Below, one piece after another: positions 19,456 to 29,040 of a DNA stretch of 64,000 nt. Made by a program: the position numbers and the translations under genes. How positions within the stretch are numbered: the stretch's first letter is position 1; each line of letters starts with the position of its first letter. Under the pieces are notes generated by a model. It did no database searches. It saw only the letters and a list, made by a program, of their open reading frames with translations, and had not been told where the DNA came from. This stretch comes from Candidatus Kosakonia sp. 282A-S69 (GTDB taxonomy: Bacteria > Pseudomonadota > Gammaproteobacteria > Enterobacterales > Enterobacteriaceae), in NCBI RefSeq assembly GCF_029433855.1, contig NZ_JAROAU010000001.1, positions 639,888-703,887 on the forward strand, in the 5' to 3' direction.

Positions 19456-20301
19456 TTACTGGCGCGCCAGCCGCCCGGTTGCCGGAACGAAGCGGGTGTT
19501 GCTGCGCCACGGGTTGATATCGAGGCCGCCGCGTCGGGTGTAGCGCGCGTAAATGCTGAGGGATTCCGGCTGGCAAAAGCGCTGAATATCCGTAAAGATG
19601 CGCTCAACGCACTGCTCGTGGAACTCATTGTGATGGCGGAAGGAGACCAGGTAGCGCAGCAGTTTTTCTCGATCGATCTTCCCCCCGCGATACTGGATCT
19701 GGACAGAGCCCCAGTCAGGCTGGTGGGTGATCAGGCAGTTTGATTTCAGCAGATGGCTGACCAGCGTCTCTTCCACCTTCTCGCCACTCGCAGCGTCGGT
19801 CAACAGCGCAGCATCAAACTCATAGTTATCAATAGCGATATCCTGATCGTCGATGCAGAGGCCAGCGAAGCGGGCGACCGGCTGCCCTTCCAGCTCATCG
19901 ACGCGGTAGAGCGTAACGCTTACCGCACCCTGCGCGCAGGCGCTGAGGTCGCGTTGCAAAGTGCTGCGCACCTCATCCCAACTGGCGAAACGGGTCTGGT
20001 TAAAGCTGTTGAGATAGAGTTTAAAACTTTTAGACTCCACCAGATTAAGACTGGCGTAATCCAGCTCCACCTGGCCGACCGCGACCTGCGGCAATCCGTT
20101 GGCATTAAGCCAGGAGAGCTCATACAGCGTCCAGATATCCGCGCCGTGAAAGGGGAGGTTATCAGCTTTCAGCCCAAGAGGATCGCGGTTGAGCGAGCGC
20201 GGCACGCCTTGCAGTAGACCGGCGTCATAGGTGTCGCGGTAGTCGGTGGTTTTGCCCAGCGTCAGGCCTGAGAGCGCCTGGTGGTTATCATAAGAAGACA
20301 T
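19456..20301 (-). CDS. queF: NADPH-dependent preQ0 reductase QueF
   Basis: QueF reduces 7-cyano-7-deazaguanine (preQ0) to preQ1 for queuosine. The 281-residue bimodular T-fold enzyme (E. coli 282) has the QueF motif [18 protein letters not shown] near residues 88-105 and the thioimide-forming Cys near residue 189 in [17 protein letters not shown]. The other early enzymes QueE and QueD are encoded 23-24 kb away in the same window. It is divergent from syd, with 68 bases between starts. Confidence 0.96.
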   Translation of the reverse strand: MSSYDNHQALSGLTLGKTTDYRDTYDAGLLQGVPRSLNRDPLGLKADNLPFHGADIWTLYELSWLNANGLPQVAVGQVELDYASLNLVESKSFKLYLNSFNQTRFASWDEVRSTLQRDLSACAQGAVSVTLYRVDELEGQPVARFAGLCIDDQDIAIDNYEFDAALLTDAASGEKVEETLVSHLLKSNCLITHQPDWGSVQIQYRGGKIDREKLLRYLVSFRHHNEFHEQCVERIFTDIQRFCQPESLSIYARYTRRGGLDINPWRSNTRFVPATGRLARQ

Positions 20302-20369
20302 GTTTCATCGCCATTTTGCAGGTAAACTATGGCGCAAGTTTATCCTGGCTTAAGTAAAGAGAGAAATCG

Positions 20370-20915
20370 GTGGAAAAAGAGACGGCTCAGGCGCTGAAAG
20401 CCTTTACGGAACGTTATTGCGATGCGTGGCATGCGGCGCACGGCAGTTGGCCGCAGAGTGAAGAGTTGTATGGCGTCCCTTCGCCCTGCATCATCTCTTC
20501 CACCGAGGCCGCTGTGTTCTGGCAGCCGCAGCCCTTTACGTCGCAGCAGAACGTTCACCCCGTTGAACAGGCGATGGAGATTGTGGTACAACCGCCGATT
20601 CATGCGTTCTATACCACGCAGTTTGCCGGTGACATGCGTGCGCGGCTGGGCAATATCAGCCTGACGCTGTTGCAAACCTGGAGCGAAGCGGATTTTGTCC
20701 GGGTACAGGAAAATCTGATTGGGCACCTGGTGACGCAGAAAAGGCTCAAATTATCGCCTACACTTTTTATCGCCACGCTCGATAGCGAGCTGGATGTCAT
20801 CTCGGTGTGTAACCTGAGCGGCGAGGTGGTACAGGAGACGCTCGGTACGCGTAAACGTACGCGTCTGGCCAGCGACCTGCCCGAATTCCTCACCCAGCTT
20901 GAACCCCTTGTGTAA
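20370..20915 (+). CDS. syd: SecY-interacting protein Syd
   Basis: The 181-residue cytoplasmic protein equals E. coli Syd in length and starts [21 protein letters not shown]. Syd binds the SecY cytosolic face and acts in quality control of the translocon. Its acidic concave surface is consistent with the Glu/Asp-rich N-terminal half. It is followed by the csrB regulatory region. Confidence 0.94.
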   Translation: MEKETAQALKAFTERYCDAWHAAHGSWPQSEELYGVPSPCIISSTEAAVFWQPQPFTSQQNVHPVEQAMEIVVQPPIHAFYTTQFAGDMRARLGNISLTLLQTWSEADFVRVQENLIGHLVTQKRLKLSPTLFIATLDSELDVISVCNLSGEVVQETLGTRKRTRLASDLPEFLTQLEPLV

Positions 20916-20934
20916 GCCCATAGCCTACATCCCG

Positions 20935-20952
20935 TGTGAGAGATCTCTTACA
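20935..20952. promoter_or_regulatory. UvrY (BarA/UvrY) binding palindrome upstream of csrB
   Basis: TGTGAGAGATCTCTTACA is the 18-bp inverted repeat recognised by UvrY/SirA-type response regulators. It lies 185 bp upstream of the csrB start, as in E. coli. A degenerate second half (TGTAGGAGATC) follows about 7 bp downstream. Confidence 0.88.
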
Positions 20953-21089
20953 AAGCCTGTAGGAGATCGGCTGTTCGTATTCTATAATTCACGTGAGTTA
21001 TCTTTATCTAAACGATTAAAAAACATAATGTTAATGGGATAATCCCTGGGATTACAGAGCTGGTGCGGCATCGCTTTGTCGTTAAGTCT

Positions 21090-21125
21090 CCTTGTAAGAC
21101 CGGCCGGAATACGTAATTCTATCTC
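21090..21125 (+). promoter_or_regulatory. csrB core promoter region
   Basis: CTTGTAAGAC at 21091-21100 and ATTCTATC around 21116-21123 correspond to sequences conserved just upstream of csrB in E. coli. The spacing does not fit a clean -35/-10 pair, consistent with an activator-dependent promoter. Confidence 0.5.
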
Positions 21126-21136
21126 CTGTCGACACG

Positions 21137-21492
21137 GAGTCTGACTAAGGGACGTACATCAGGATGATGTTGTCTCTGGACACACCGGGAAGGTGCTTCA
21201 CGGACAGACTTCAGGACGAAGTGAGAGGATATCGCCGGAGTGCGTTAAAGGACACCTCCAGGACGGAGAATGAGAGCCGGTCAGGATGGACGGTAGATCA
21301 GGAGGATCCAGGACACGCTTTAAGGATAAGGCCAGGTCACATCGGGGTGGTGTGAGCATGATGCGTTGTTTAAGGATGAACGGGTCAGGAGACCGCAGGA
21401 AAAGTTTTCATGGATGAGCAGGGAGCACACGGGTAGCCGGATAGCTGCAAAACGAACCGGGAGCACTGTTTTTACAGTGCTCCCTTTTTTTA
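21137..21492 (+). ncRNA. csrB: CsrB small RNA, CsrA-sequestering
   Basis: CsrB binds many copies of the translational regulator CsrA. The 356-base region begins GAGTCTGAC and contains about 24 GGA motifs, many as CAGGA or AAGGA in hairpin loops. It ends in a strong intrinsic terminator with arms GGGAGCACTG and CAGTGCTCCC plus seven T. E. coli csrB is about 369 bases, lies at the same site between syd and yqcC, and has similar ends. A short reading frame at 21164-21355 in this stretch is not a gene. Activation by UvrY is expected. Confidence 0.95.
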
Positions 21493-21545
21493 TTTCTCCC
21501 GCTCTTTGCTATGCTGCGCGCCAGTCTGATTAAACGGGGGCTTTT

Positions 21546-21875
21546 ATGACTCAACATCAACGCGTGCGCCAGCAGCTTCAACTGATTGAAGCGCAGCTGC
21601 GCAAGCACGATCTCTGGCAAACCACCGCCCCGGCGCAGAGCGCCTTTGAGAGCACGCAACCCTTCTGCATGGATACTCTCGCACCCTTTGAGTGGCTGCA
21701 ATGGGTGCTGATCCCACGTATGCACGCGCTGCTCGACAGCAAACAGGCGCTGCCGCAGGCTTTTGCTATCGCGCCCTATTACGAAATGGCCCTTGAGGCG
21801 ACGCACCCCGCCCGCGATGTGATGCTGGTTCATCTCCAGCAGCTTGACGCCCTGTTTGCCGACGAAACTCACTGA
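21546..21875 (+). CDS. yqcC: Conserved protein YqcC
   Basis: The 109-residue protein belongs to the YqcC/DUF446 family of small alpha-helical proteins of unknown function. It overlaps truC by one base (stop TGA shares its A with the ATG), so it is translationally coupled to the pseudouridine synthase. Seen features are the MTQHQRVRQQLQLIEAQLR helix and the ETQPF-like FCMDTLAPFEWLQWVLIPRM block. Confidence 0.9.
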   Translation: MTQHQRVRQQLQLIEAQLRKHDLWQTTAPAQSAFESTQPFCMDTLAPFEWLQWVLIPRMHALLDSKQALPQAFAIAPYYEMALEATHPARDVMLVHLQQLDALFADETH

Positions 21876-22669
21876 TGCTGGAGATAATCTACCAGGATGA
21901 GTGGCTGGTTGCCGTCAATAAACCCTCCGGCTGGCTGGTGCACCGCAGCTGGCTCGACCGCGATGAAAAAGTGGTGGTGATGCAGACCGTGCGCGACCAG
22001 ATTGGTCAGCATGTCTTTACCGCCCATCGCCTCGACCGGCCCACCTCCGGCGTTTTGCTGATGGGTCTCTCCAGCGAAGCGGGGCGGCGTTTGTCCCTGC
22101 AGTTTGAGCAGCACCAGCTGCAGAAGCGTTACCACGCCATCGTGCGCGGCTGGCTGATGGAGGAGGCGCTGCTCGACTATCCCTTGATCGAGGAGCTGGA
22201 CAAAGTGGCGGATAAATTCGCCCGCACCGACAAAGATCCGCAGCCTGCCGTGACCCACTATCGTGGTCTTGCCACGACCGAATTGCCGGTGGCGATCGGT
22301 AAGTTTCCCTCCACGCGCTATGGGCTGGTCGAGCTGGAGCCGAAAACCGGGCGCAAGCACCAGCTTCGCCGCCATCTCTCCCATCTGCGCCATCCGATTA
22401 TTGGCGACAGCAAGCATGGCGATCTGCGGCAAAACCGCAGCGCGGCGGCCCATTTCGGCCTCAATCGCCTGATGCTGCACGCCAGCCAGTTAAGCCTTAC
22501 GCACCCCTTTACCGGCGAGGCGCTGACCCTGCGCGCCGGCTTCGATGCGGTGTGGATGCAGGCGCTGGATCAGTTCGGCTGGCGGGGCCTTCTCCCTGAG
22601 AATGAAAGGGTTGAGTTTAGCGGGCTCAGCGGTCAGGATGAGGGCAATCTGGAATCACGCAAGGAGTGA
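21875..22669 (+). CDS. truC: tRNA pseudouridine65 synthase TruC
   Basis: TruC converts U65 in the T arm of tRNA-Ile and tRNA-Asp to pseudouridine. The 264-residue protein (E. coli 260) is a RluA-family enzyme with catalytic Asp54 in [13 protein letters not shown] and the nucleotide-binding blocks KRYHAIVRG and [21 protein letters not shown]. It lies between yqcC and yqcA with overlap or close spacing. Its substrate tRNA-Asp is encoded twice in this window. Confidence 0.95.
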   Translation: MLEIIYQDEWLVAVNKPSGWLVHRSWLDRDEKVVVMQTVRDQIGQHVFTAHRLDRPTSGVLLMGLSSEAGRRLSLQFEQHQLQKRYHAIVRGWLMEEALLDYPLIEELDKVADKFARTDKDPQPAVTHYRGLATTELPVAIGKFPSTRYGLVELEPKTGRKHQLRRHLSHLRHPIIGDSKHGDLRQNRSAAAHFGLNRLMLHASQLSLTHPFTGEALTLRAGFDAVWMQALDQFGWRGLLPENERVEFSGLSGQDEGNLESRKE

Positions 22670-22674
22670 TAAGC

Positions 22675-23124
22675 ATGGCGAATGTAGGCATTTTTGTCGG
22701 CACGATGTACGGCAATTCGCTGCTGGTAGCGGAAGAAGCACAGGCGATTTTAGAAGCCGGGGGACATACGGCAAAGGTGTATGAAGATCCCGAAGCGGCG
22801 CAGTGGGAGAGCAACAAAGGCAACTATGCGCTGGTGGTCACCTCCACCACCGGCCAGGGCGATCTGCCGGACAGCATCGCGCCGCTGTTTCACTACCTGC
22901 GCGACACCGTCGGCTACCAGCCCGAGTTACGCTACGGCGTGATTGCGTTGGGCGACAGCACCTACAGCCACTTCTGTGGCGGCGGGAAAAAATTTGATGC
23001 CCTCCTGCAGGAGCAGGGCGCGCAGCGCATCGGCGAGGTGCTGCTGATTGACGCCAGCGAAGATCCGGAGCCGGAAAGCGTCTCCAATCCGTGGGTAGAG
23101 CAGTGGGCAAGCCTGCTGAAATAA
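22675..23124 (+). CDS. yqcA: Flavodoxin-like protein YqcA
   Basis: The 149-residue protein has the short-chain flavodoxin FMN-binding elements: phosphate loop [14 protein letters not shown] near residues 8-21, and [11 protein letters not shown] and [18 protein letters not shown]. The ATG at 22675 is chosen because AAGGAG lies 8 bases upstream and it gives the E. coli length. It is the third gene of yqcC-truC-yqcA. A terminator follows. Confidence 0.93.
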   Translation: MANVGIFVGTMYGNSLLVAEEAQAILEAGGHTAKVYEDPEAAQWESNKGNYALVVTSTTGQGDLPDSIAPLFHYLRDTVGYQPELRYGVIALGDSTYSHFCGGGKKFDALLQEQGAQRIGEVLLIDASEDPEPESVSNPWVEQWASLLK

Positions 23125-23132
23125 GCCCTTCT

Positions 23133-23166
23133 CCCTCCCGCGCGGCGGGAGGGTTAGCCTCTTTTT
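23133..23166 (+). terminator. Terminator after yqcA
   Basis: Arms CCCTCCCGC and GCGGGAGGG form a GC-rich hairpin at 23133-23153, with CTTTTTC eight bases further. Confidence 0.7.
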
Positions 23167-23504
23167 CTCAACCGTCAAGCGACGCCATTCACACTCTTCG
23201 CACGTGATCGGCGCTTTTACCCCGCCGTTTATCGTCCGTTTCAATTTTCGTGAAATACCCCCCATCGCCCTGGGCTAATGCCCCAAACCCACGCTGACCT
23301 GCCACCGAATGTTGTGTTGATGCACGGTGAGAGTTACCAGGCCGCTTTTTATACTCCTTGAGCCAGTTAATAAAGCCGCCCGCCGTGAAGTGAAACCGCG
23401 CCGGGCCGCGGCATAAAAAGAGCGACAGCGTTCTGTCTTCCCCTACAGGTTGCGCCGTACAGGATGCATGTTGAAAAGAACATCTATGCTTCGGGAGTAC
23501 AACC
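23167..23504 (+). promoter_or_regulatory. gud operon leader/promoter region
   Basis: No gene is seen between the yqcA terminator and gudP. TATACT at 23350-23355 could serve as a -10 element, but no good -35 lies 17 bp upstream, which suits an activated promoter. In E. coli gud genes are activated by CdaR (SdaR), but I cannot identify its site by eye. Confidence 0.35.
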
Positions 23505-24860
23505 ATGAGTGCATTAAGCCAGGCGGCGAGCAGCGCTGAAAAGCGCACTAACGCCCGCTACTGGATCGTGGTGATGCTATTTATCGTCACATCCTTCAAC
23601 TACGGCGATCGCGCCACGCTATCGATTGCCGGCTCCGAGATGTCTAAGGCTATCGGCCTTGATCCTGTCGGTATGGGCTATGTCTTTTCCGCGTTCTCCT
23701 GGGCCTATGTGATTGGCCAGATCCCGGGCGGCTGGTTGCTTGACCGCTTCGGCTCGAAACGCGTCTACTTCTGGTCCATCTTCACCTGGTCTCTTTTTAC
23801 GCTGCTGCAAGGGTTCGTCGACCTCTTCAGCGGCTTTGGCATCATCATCGCGCTCTTCACCCTGCGCTTTATGGTCGGCCTGGCGGAAGCGCCCTCGTTT
23901 CCGGGCAACAGCCGCATTGTTGCCGCCTGGTTCCCGGCACAGGAGCGCGGCACTGCGGTGGCGATCTTCAACTCCGCGCAGTACTTCGCCACGGTGATCT
24001 TCGCGCCGATCATGGGCTGGCTGACCCATGAAGTGGGCTGGTCGCATGTATTCTTCTTTATGGGCGGGCTTGGGATCCTCATCAGCTTCCTGTGGCTGAA
24101 AATGATCCACGAGCCGAACCAGCATCCGGGCGTTAACAAGAAGGAGCTGGAGTACATCGCCGAAGGCGGCGCGCTGATCAACATGGATCAGAAGAGTAAC
24201 CAGCAGAAAGTGCCCTTTGCGCAGAAGTGGGGACAGGTCAAACAGCTGCTCGCCTCGCGCATGATGATCGGCGTCTACCTTGGGCAGTACTGCATCAACG
24301 CCTTAACCTACTTCTTTATCACCTGGTTCCCGGTCTATCTGGTGCAGGCGCGCGGTATGTCGATCCTGAAAGCGGGCTTTGTCGCCTCGATCCCGGCGAT
24401 CTGCGGCTTTGTTGGCGGCGTGCTTGGCGGGGTGATCTCAGACTGGTTGATGCGCCGCTACGGTTCGCTGAACGTGGCGCGCAAGACACCGATCGTGCTG
24501 GGCATGCTGCTCTCCATGAGTATGGTGTTCTGTAACTACACCGATTCAGAAACCCTGATCATCGCCTTTATGGCGCTGGCCTTCTTCGGCAAAGGCATCG
24601 GTGCGCTCGGCTGGGCGGTGATGGCAGATACCGCGCCGAAAGAGATCAGCGGCCTGAGCGGCGGCCTGTTTAATATGTTCGGCAATATCTCCGGCATCGT
24701 CACGCCGATTGCGATTGGCTACATCGTCGGCACCACCGGCTCGTTTAACGGCGCGCTGATCTACGTTGGCGTTCATGCGCTGGTGGCGGTGCTCAGTTAC
24801 CTGGTGCTGGTGGGCAATATCAAACGCATCGAACTTAAACCCGTAACAGGACGCGAATGA
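23505..24860 (+). CDS. gudP: D-glucarate transporter GudP (MFS, ACS family)
   Basis: The 451-residue MFS protein has about 12 transmembrane segments and matches the anion:cation symporter group that imports D-glucarate/galactarate. Signature blocks are [24 protein letters not shown] at the N-terminus, [14 protein letters not shown] between helices 2 and 3, and [17 protein letters not shown]. Its stop overlaps the gudX ATG in an ATGA junction. It heads gudP-gudX-gudD. Confidence 0.95.
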   Translation: MSALSQAASSAEKRTNARYWIVVMLFIVTSFNYGDRATLSIAGSEMSKAIGLDPVGMGYVFSAFSWAYVIGQIPGGWLLDRFGSKRVYFWSIFTWSLFTLLQGFVDLFSGFGIIIALFTLRFMVGLAEAPSFPGNSRIVAAWFPAQERGTAVAIFNSAQYFATVIFAPIMGWLTHEVGWSHVFFFMGGLGILISFLWLKMIHEPNQHPGVNKKELEYIAEGGALINMDQKSNQQKVPFAQKWGQVKQLLASRMMIGVYLGQYCINALTYFFITWFPVYLVQARGMSILKAGFVASIPAICGFVGGVLGGVISDWLMRRYGSLNVARKTPIVLGMLLSMSMVFCNYTDSETLIIAFMALAFFGKGIGALGWAVMADTAPKEISGLSGGLFNMFGNISGIVTPIAIGYIVGTTGSFNGALIYVGVHALVAVLSYLVLVGNIKRIELKPVTGRE

Positions 24861-26200
24861 TGAATACACAAGCCACGCCTCGCATCACCGATATGAAAGT
24901 GATCCCGGTTGCCGGGCACGACAGCATGTTGATGAATATCGGCGGCGCGCATAACGCTTACTTTACCCGCAATATCGTGGTGCTGACGGACAGCGCCGGC
25001 CATACCGGCGTGGGTGAAGCGCCGGGTGGCGAGGTGATCTATCAAACATTGGTCGATGCCACGCCCATGGTAGTGGGACAAGAGATCGCCCGGCTGAACA
25101 AGGTGGTGCAGCGGGTGCACAAAGGCAACCAGGCGGCGGATTTCGACACTTTTGGTAACGGTGCGTGGACCTTTGAACTGCGCGTTAATGCCGTCGCGGC
25201 CCTGGAGGCGGCGCTGCTCGATCTGCTCGGCAAAACCCTGAATGTTCCGGTGTGCGAGCTGCTGGGGCCGGGCAAACAGCGCGATGCCGTTACCGTGCTC
25301 GGCTACCTCTTCTATGTCGGCGATCGCACGAAAACCGACTTGCCCTATCTGCAGGCGACGCCAGGCAGCCACGAGTGGTACCGGCTGCGCCATCAGGAGG
25401 CGATGAGCAGCGAGGCGGTAGTGCGCCTTGCCGAAGCCTCACAGGATCGCTACGGCTTCAAAGATTTCAAACTGAAGGGCGGCGTGCTGCCGGGCGAGCA
25501 GGAGATTGACACCGTGCGCGCGCTGAAAAAACGCTTTCCTGATGCACGCATCACCGTCGATCCCAACGGCGCGTGGCTGCTGGACGAAGCCATCCGCCTC
25601 TGCAAAGGGCTGAACGATGTGCTGACCTATGCGGAAGATCCCTGCGGCGCAGAGCAGGGCTTCTCCGGGCGTGAAGTGATGGCGGAGTTTCGTCGCGCCA
25701 CCGGTCTGCCGGTCGCCACCAATATGATCGCCACCAACTGGCGGGAGATGGGCCATGCAGTGATGCTCAACGCGGTTGATATTCCGCTCGCCGATCCGCA
25801 CTTCTGGACGCTCTCCGGCGCGGTGCGCGTCGCGCAGTTGTGCGACGACTGGGGTTTAGCCTGGGGTTGCCACTCCAATAACCATTTCGATATCTCACTG
25901 GCGATGTTCACCCACGTCGCTGCCGCAGCACCAGGCACGCCAACGGCGATTGATACCCACTGGATCTGGCAGGAGGGCGATGCGCGTCTGACGAAGGAGC
26001 CTTTGCCGATCCGCGAGGGCAAAATCGCCGTACCGGACGCGCCGGGGCTTGGCGTTGAGCTGGACTGGGCGCAAATTGAGAAAGCGCACGCGATCTATAA
26101 AACCTTGCCGGGCGGTGCGCGTAATGACGCCGGCCCGATGCAGTATCTCATTCCTGGCTGGACGTTTGATAAAAAACGCCCCGTTTTTGGACGGCATTAA
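24857..26200 (+). CDS. gudX: Glucarate dehydratase-related protein GudX
   Basis: The 447-residue enolase-superfamily protein is a paralogue of the adjacent GudD. It keeps the barrel lysine motif FKDFKLKGG, metal ligands in VDPNGAW and [11 protein letters not shown], and the catalytic His in [10 protein letters not shown]. In E. coli GudX has weak dehydratase activity and forms a complex with GudD. It overlaps gudP by 4 bases, and a second ATG three bases in is equally placed. Whether it is fully active is not decided by the residues visible here. Confidence 0.9.
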   Translation: MMNTQATPRITDMKVIPVAGHDSMLMNIGGAHNAYFTRNIVVLTDSAGHTGVGEAPGGEVIYQTLVDATPMVVGQEIARLNKVVQRVHKGNQAADFDTFGNGAWTFELRVNAVAALEAALLDLLGKTLNVPVCELLGPGKQRDAVTVLGYLFYVGDRTKTDLPYLQATPGSHEWYRLRHQEAMSSEAVVRLAEASQDRYGFKDFKLKGGVLPGEQEIDTVRALKKRFPDARITVDPNGAWLLDEAIRLCKGLNDVLTYAEDPCGAEQGFSGREVMAEFRRATGLPVATNMIATNWREMGHAVMLNAVDIPLADPHFWTLSGAVRVAQLCDDWGLAWGCHSNNHFDISLAMFTHVAAAAPGTPTAIDTHWIWQEGDARLTKEPLPIREGKIAVPDAPGLGVELDWAQIEKAHAIYKTLPGGARNDAGPMQYLIPGWTFDKKRPVFGRH

Positions 26201-26220
26201 AAGAGCAAAAGGAGATCAAT

Positions 26221-27561
26221 ATGAGTACGTACAGTTCCACGCCCGTTGTGGCATCAATGCAGGTTATTCCCGTTGCCGGTCACGACAGCATGTTGATGAA
26301 CCTGAGCGGCGCGCACGCGCCTTTCTTTACCCGCAATATTGTCATCATTAAAGACAACGCCGGTCATACCGGGGTAGGCGAGATCCCCGGCGGGGAGAAG
26401 ATCCGCCAGACGCTGGAAGAGGCCGCCGCGCTGGTGGTCGGGAAGACGCTGGGCGAATACAAAAACGTGCTCAACAGCGTGCGCAACACCTTTGCCGATC
26501 GCGATGCCAGCGGGCGTGGGCTGCAGACCTTCGATCTGCGCACCACCATTCACGTGGTCACGGGTATCGAAGCGGCGATGCTCGATCTGCTCGGTCAACA
26601 TCTTGGCGTGAACGTCGCCTCCCTGCTCGGCGAAGGCCAGCAGCGCAGCGAAGTGGAGATGCTCGGTTACCTCTTCTTCGTAGGCGATGCCAAAAAGACG
26701 CCGCTGCCTTACCAGAGCCAGCCCGACGACGCATGCGACTGGTATCGCATCCGCCATGAAGAGGCGATGACGCCGGATCGCGTGGTGCGCCTCGCCGAAG
26801 CGGCCTGGGAGAAATATGGCTTTAACGACTTCAAACTGAAGGGCGGCGTGCTGGCGGGGATGGAGGAGGCAGAAGCGATCGCCGCGCTGGCAAAACGCTT
26901 CCCGCAGGCGCGCGTGACCCTCGATCCGAACGGCGCATGGTCGCTGGATGAAGCGATCGCCATCGGCAAGCAGCTGAAAGGCGTGCTCGCCTACGCCGAA
27001 GATCCGTGCGGTGCCGAGCAGGGCTTCTCCGGGCGTGAAGTGATGGCGGAGTTCCGCCGCGCCACCGGTCTGCCAACCGCCACCAATATGATCGCCACCG
27101 ACTGGCGGCAGATGGGCCACACCCTGTCACTGCAATCGGTCGATATCCCGCTGGCCGACCCGCACTTCTGGACTATGCAGGGCTCGGTGCGCGTGGCGCA
27201 GATGTGCCATGAGTTTGGCCTCACCTGGGGGTCGCACTCCAATAACCACTTCGATATTTCGCTGGCGATGTTTACCCATGTCGCCGCCGCCGCGCCGGGC
27301 AACATTACCGCCATCGACACCCACTGGATCTGGCAGGAGGGCAACCAGCGCCTGACCAAAGCGCCATTTGAAATCAAAGGCGGGATGGTACAGGTACCGA
27401 CCACGCCGGGGCTCGGTGTTGAGCTGGATATGGATCAGGTGATGAAGGCCAACGCGCTGTATCAAAAACACGGACTCGGCGCGCGCGACGATGCGATGGG
27501 CATGCAGTACCTGATCCCCGACTGGAAATTTGATAACAAGCGTCCCTGCATGGTGCGTTAA
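26221..27561 (+). CDS. gudD: D-glucarate dehydratase
   Basis: GudD dehydrates D-glucarate (and L-idarate) to 5-keto-4-deoxy-D-glucarate. It has 446 residues, as in E. coli. Enolase-superfamily residues are FNDFKLKGG (general base Lys near 207), [17 protein letters not shown] and the His of SNNHFDIS (near 339). AAAAGGAG lies 8 bases before the ATG, 20 bases after the gudX stop. Identical blocks such as [20 protein letters not shown] show recent common origin with gudX. Confidence 0.95.
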   Translation: MSTYSSTPVVASMQVIPVAGHDSMLMNLSGAHAPFFTRNIVIIKDNAGHTGVGEIPGGEKIRQTLEEAAALVVGKTLGEYKNVLNSVRNTFADRDASGRGLQTFDLRTTIHVVTGIEAAMLDLLGQHLGVNVASLLGEGQQRSEVEMLGYLFFVGDAKKTPLPYQSQPDDACDWYRIRHEEAMTPDRVVRLAEAAWEKYGFNDFKLKGGVLAGMEEAEAIAALAKRFPQARVTLDPNGAWSLDEAIAIGKQLKGVLAYAEDPCGAEQGFSGREVMAEFRRATGLPTATNMIATDWRQMGHTLSLQSVDIPLADPHFWTMQGSVRVAQMCHEFGLTWGSHSNNHFDISLAMFTHVAAAAPGNITAIDTHWIWQEGNQRLTKAPFEIKGGMVQVPTTPGLGVELDMDQVMKANALYQKHGLGARDDAMGMQYLIPDWKFDNKRPCMVR

Positions 27562-27648
27562 TGAAATTGCCACTCCTTGCGGGGGCTGGCATTTCCCGCT
27601 GCCGGCAAGGTGTATGCTTACCGTGGTGAATATGCGTAAGGACGGCTT

Positions 27649-28791
27649 ATGAAAATTGTCATCGCCCCCGACTCCTACAAAGAGAGTTTAACGGCCCTGG
27701 AGGTGGCGACCGCCATTGAAGCGGGCTTTAGCGAGGTGTATCCCGACGCTGAGTACGTGAAAATCCCGGTGGCGGACGGCGGGGAAGGGACGGTAGAAGC
27801 GATGGTCGCCGCCACGCAAGGGCGGGTGGTGAAAGTGGTGGTCAAAGGGCCGCTCGGTGAGGAGGTCGACGCCTTTTATGGCCTCTCTGGCGATGAGCAG
27901 TCGGCGTTTATTGAAATGGCGGCAGCAAGTGGGCTGGAGCGCGTGCCACCGGCGAAGCGCGACCCGTTAATCACCACCTCATGGGGGACCGGAGAGCTGA
28001 TCCGCCATGCGCTGGATGCAGGCGTGAAACATATCATTATCGGCATTGGCGGCAGCGCGACCAACGATGGCGGCGCGGGGATGGTACAGGCGCTCGGCGC
28101 AAAGCTGCTTGATGAGCAGGGGAAGCAGATCGCCGCAGGCGGTGCGGCGCTGGAGAGCCTGGCGCGCATTGATATTGGTGAACTGGATCGTCGCCTGGCG
28201 CAGTGCCGGATTGATGTGGCCTGCGATGTTACCAATCCGCTTACCGGTAAAGAGGGGGCTTCAGCGGTCTTTGGCCCGCAAAAAGGGGCGACGCCTGCGA
28301 TGATAGAGCGGCTGGATAAGGCGCTGGCGCACTATGCGCAGATAATCGCCCGCGATCTTGATTGCGATGTATTAACACTCCCCGGCGGCGGCGCGGCCGG
28401 GGGCATGGGCGCGGCGTTATATGCCTTTTGCGGCGCCGGGCTGCGTCAGGGGATTGAGATTGTTACCGATGCGCTGGCGCTGGATGAACACGTGGCCGAC
28501 GCGGACCTGGTGATCACCGGCGAAGGGCGTATCGACAGCCAGACCGTGCATGGCAAAGTGCCGGTCGGCGTTGCAAGGGTCGCCAAACGGTATGATATTC
28601 CGGTGATCGGCATTGCCGGCAGCCTGACCGCCGATGTCGGCGTGGTGCACGATCACGGCATCGACGCGGTGTTCAGCGTGATTTACAGCATCTGTTCTCT
28701 CGACGATGCATTAGCCAACGCCGGGGAGAATGTACGCTTTACCGCCCGCAATGTGGCGGCGGTGTTAAAAGCGGGGCAGACGTTGCGGTAA
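27649..28791 (+). CDS. garK: Glycerate 2-kinase (GarK-type)
   Basis: The 380-residue glycerate kinase I family protein phosphorylates D-glycerate, the end product of glucarate breakdown, to 2-phosphoglycerate. Conserved blocks are MKIVIAPDSYKESL, VADGGEGTVEAM, IIGIGGSATNDGGAGM, CDVTNPL and VITGEGRIDSQTVHGK. Sequence is closer to GarK than to GlxK of E. coli as I recall them. In E. coli garK lies in another operon (garPLRK), so placement directly after gudD is a rearranged but logical pathway link. The eno gene 9.6 kb away takes the same intermediate. Confidence 0.9.
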   Translation: MKIVIAPDSYKESLTALEVATAIEAGFSEVYPDAEYVKIPVADGGEGTVEAMVAATQGRVVKVVVKGPLGEEVDAFYGLSGDEQSAFIEMAAASGLERVPPAKRDPLITTSWGTGELIRHALDAGVKHIIIGIGGSATNDGGAGMVQALGAKLLDEQGKQIAAGGAALESLARIDIGELDRRLAQCRIDVACDVTNPLTGKEGASAVFGPQKGATPAMIERLDKALAHYAQIIARDLDCDVLTLPGGGAAGGMGAALYAFCGAGLRQGIEIVTDALALDEHVADADLVITGEGRIDSQTVHGKVPVGVARVAKRYDIPVIGIAGSLTADVGVVHDHGIDAVFSVIYSICSLDDALANAGENVRFTARNVAAVLKAGQTLR

Positions 28792-28803
28792 GCATTGCCG
28801 AAT

Positions 28804-29030
28804 GCCGGATGGCTGGCTTTGCCGGATGGCGCTTACGCTTATCCGGCCTACGGGTGCGATATGCCTGTGGGGCTGGCTTTGCCGGATGGCGCTTGCGCTT
28901 ATCCGGCCTACGGGTGTGATATGCCTGTGGGGCTGGTTTTGCCGGATGGCGCTTGCGCTTATCCGGCCTACGTTCACGAAGCCGCTGAAACCGCGTAGGC
29001 CGGATAAGCGTTTACGCGCCATCCGGCAAT
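28804..29030. repeat. REP array with exact 60-bp tandem period plus inverted copy
   Basis: Three copies of GCCGGATGGCGCTTRCGCTTATCCGGCCTAC begin at 28821, 28881 and 28941, exactly 60 bp apart. The spacers between them (GGGTGYGATATGCCTGTGGG and so on) are nearly identical. A truncated copy starts at 28804 and an inverted REP closes the array at 28995-29030. It fills the gap between the garK and barA stops and could act as a bidirectional 3' stabiliser or terminator. Confidence 0.93.
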
Positions 29031-29040
29031 GGGATCGCAC

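Noticed and set aside
21164-21355. 63-codon open frame within csrB
   Set aside because: The region has the GGA repeats, ends and terminator of the CsrB RNA; the frame has no ribosome site and is not conserved as protein.
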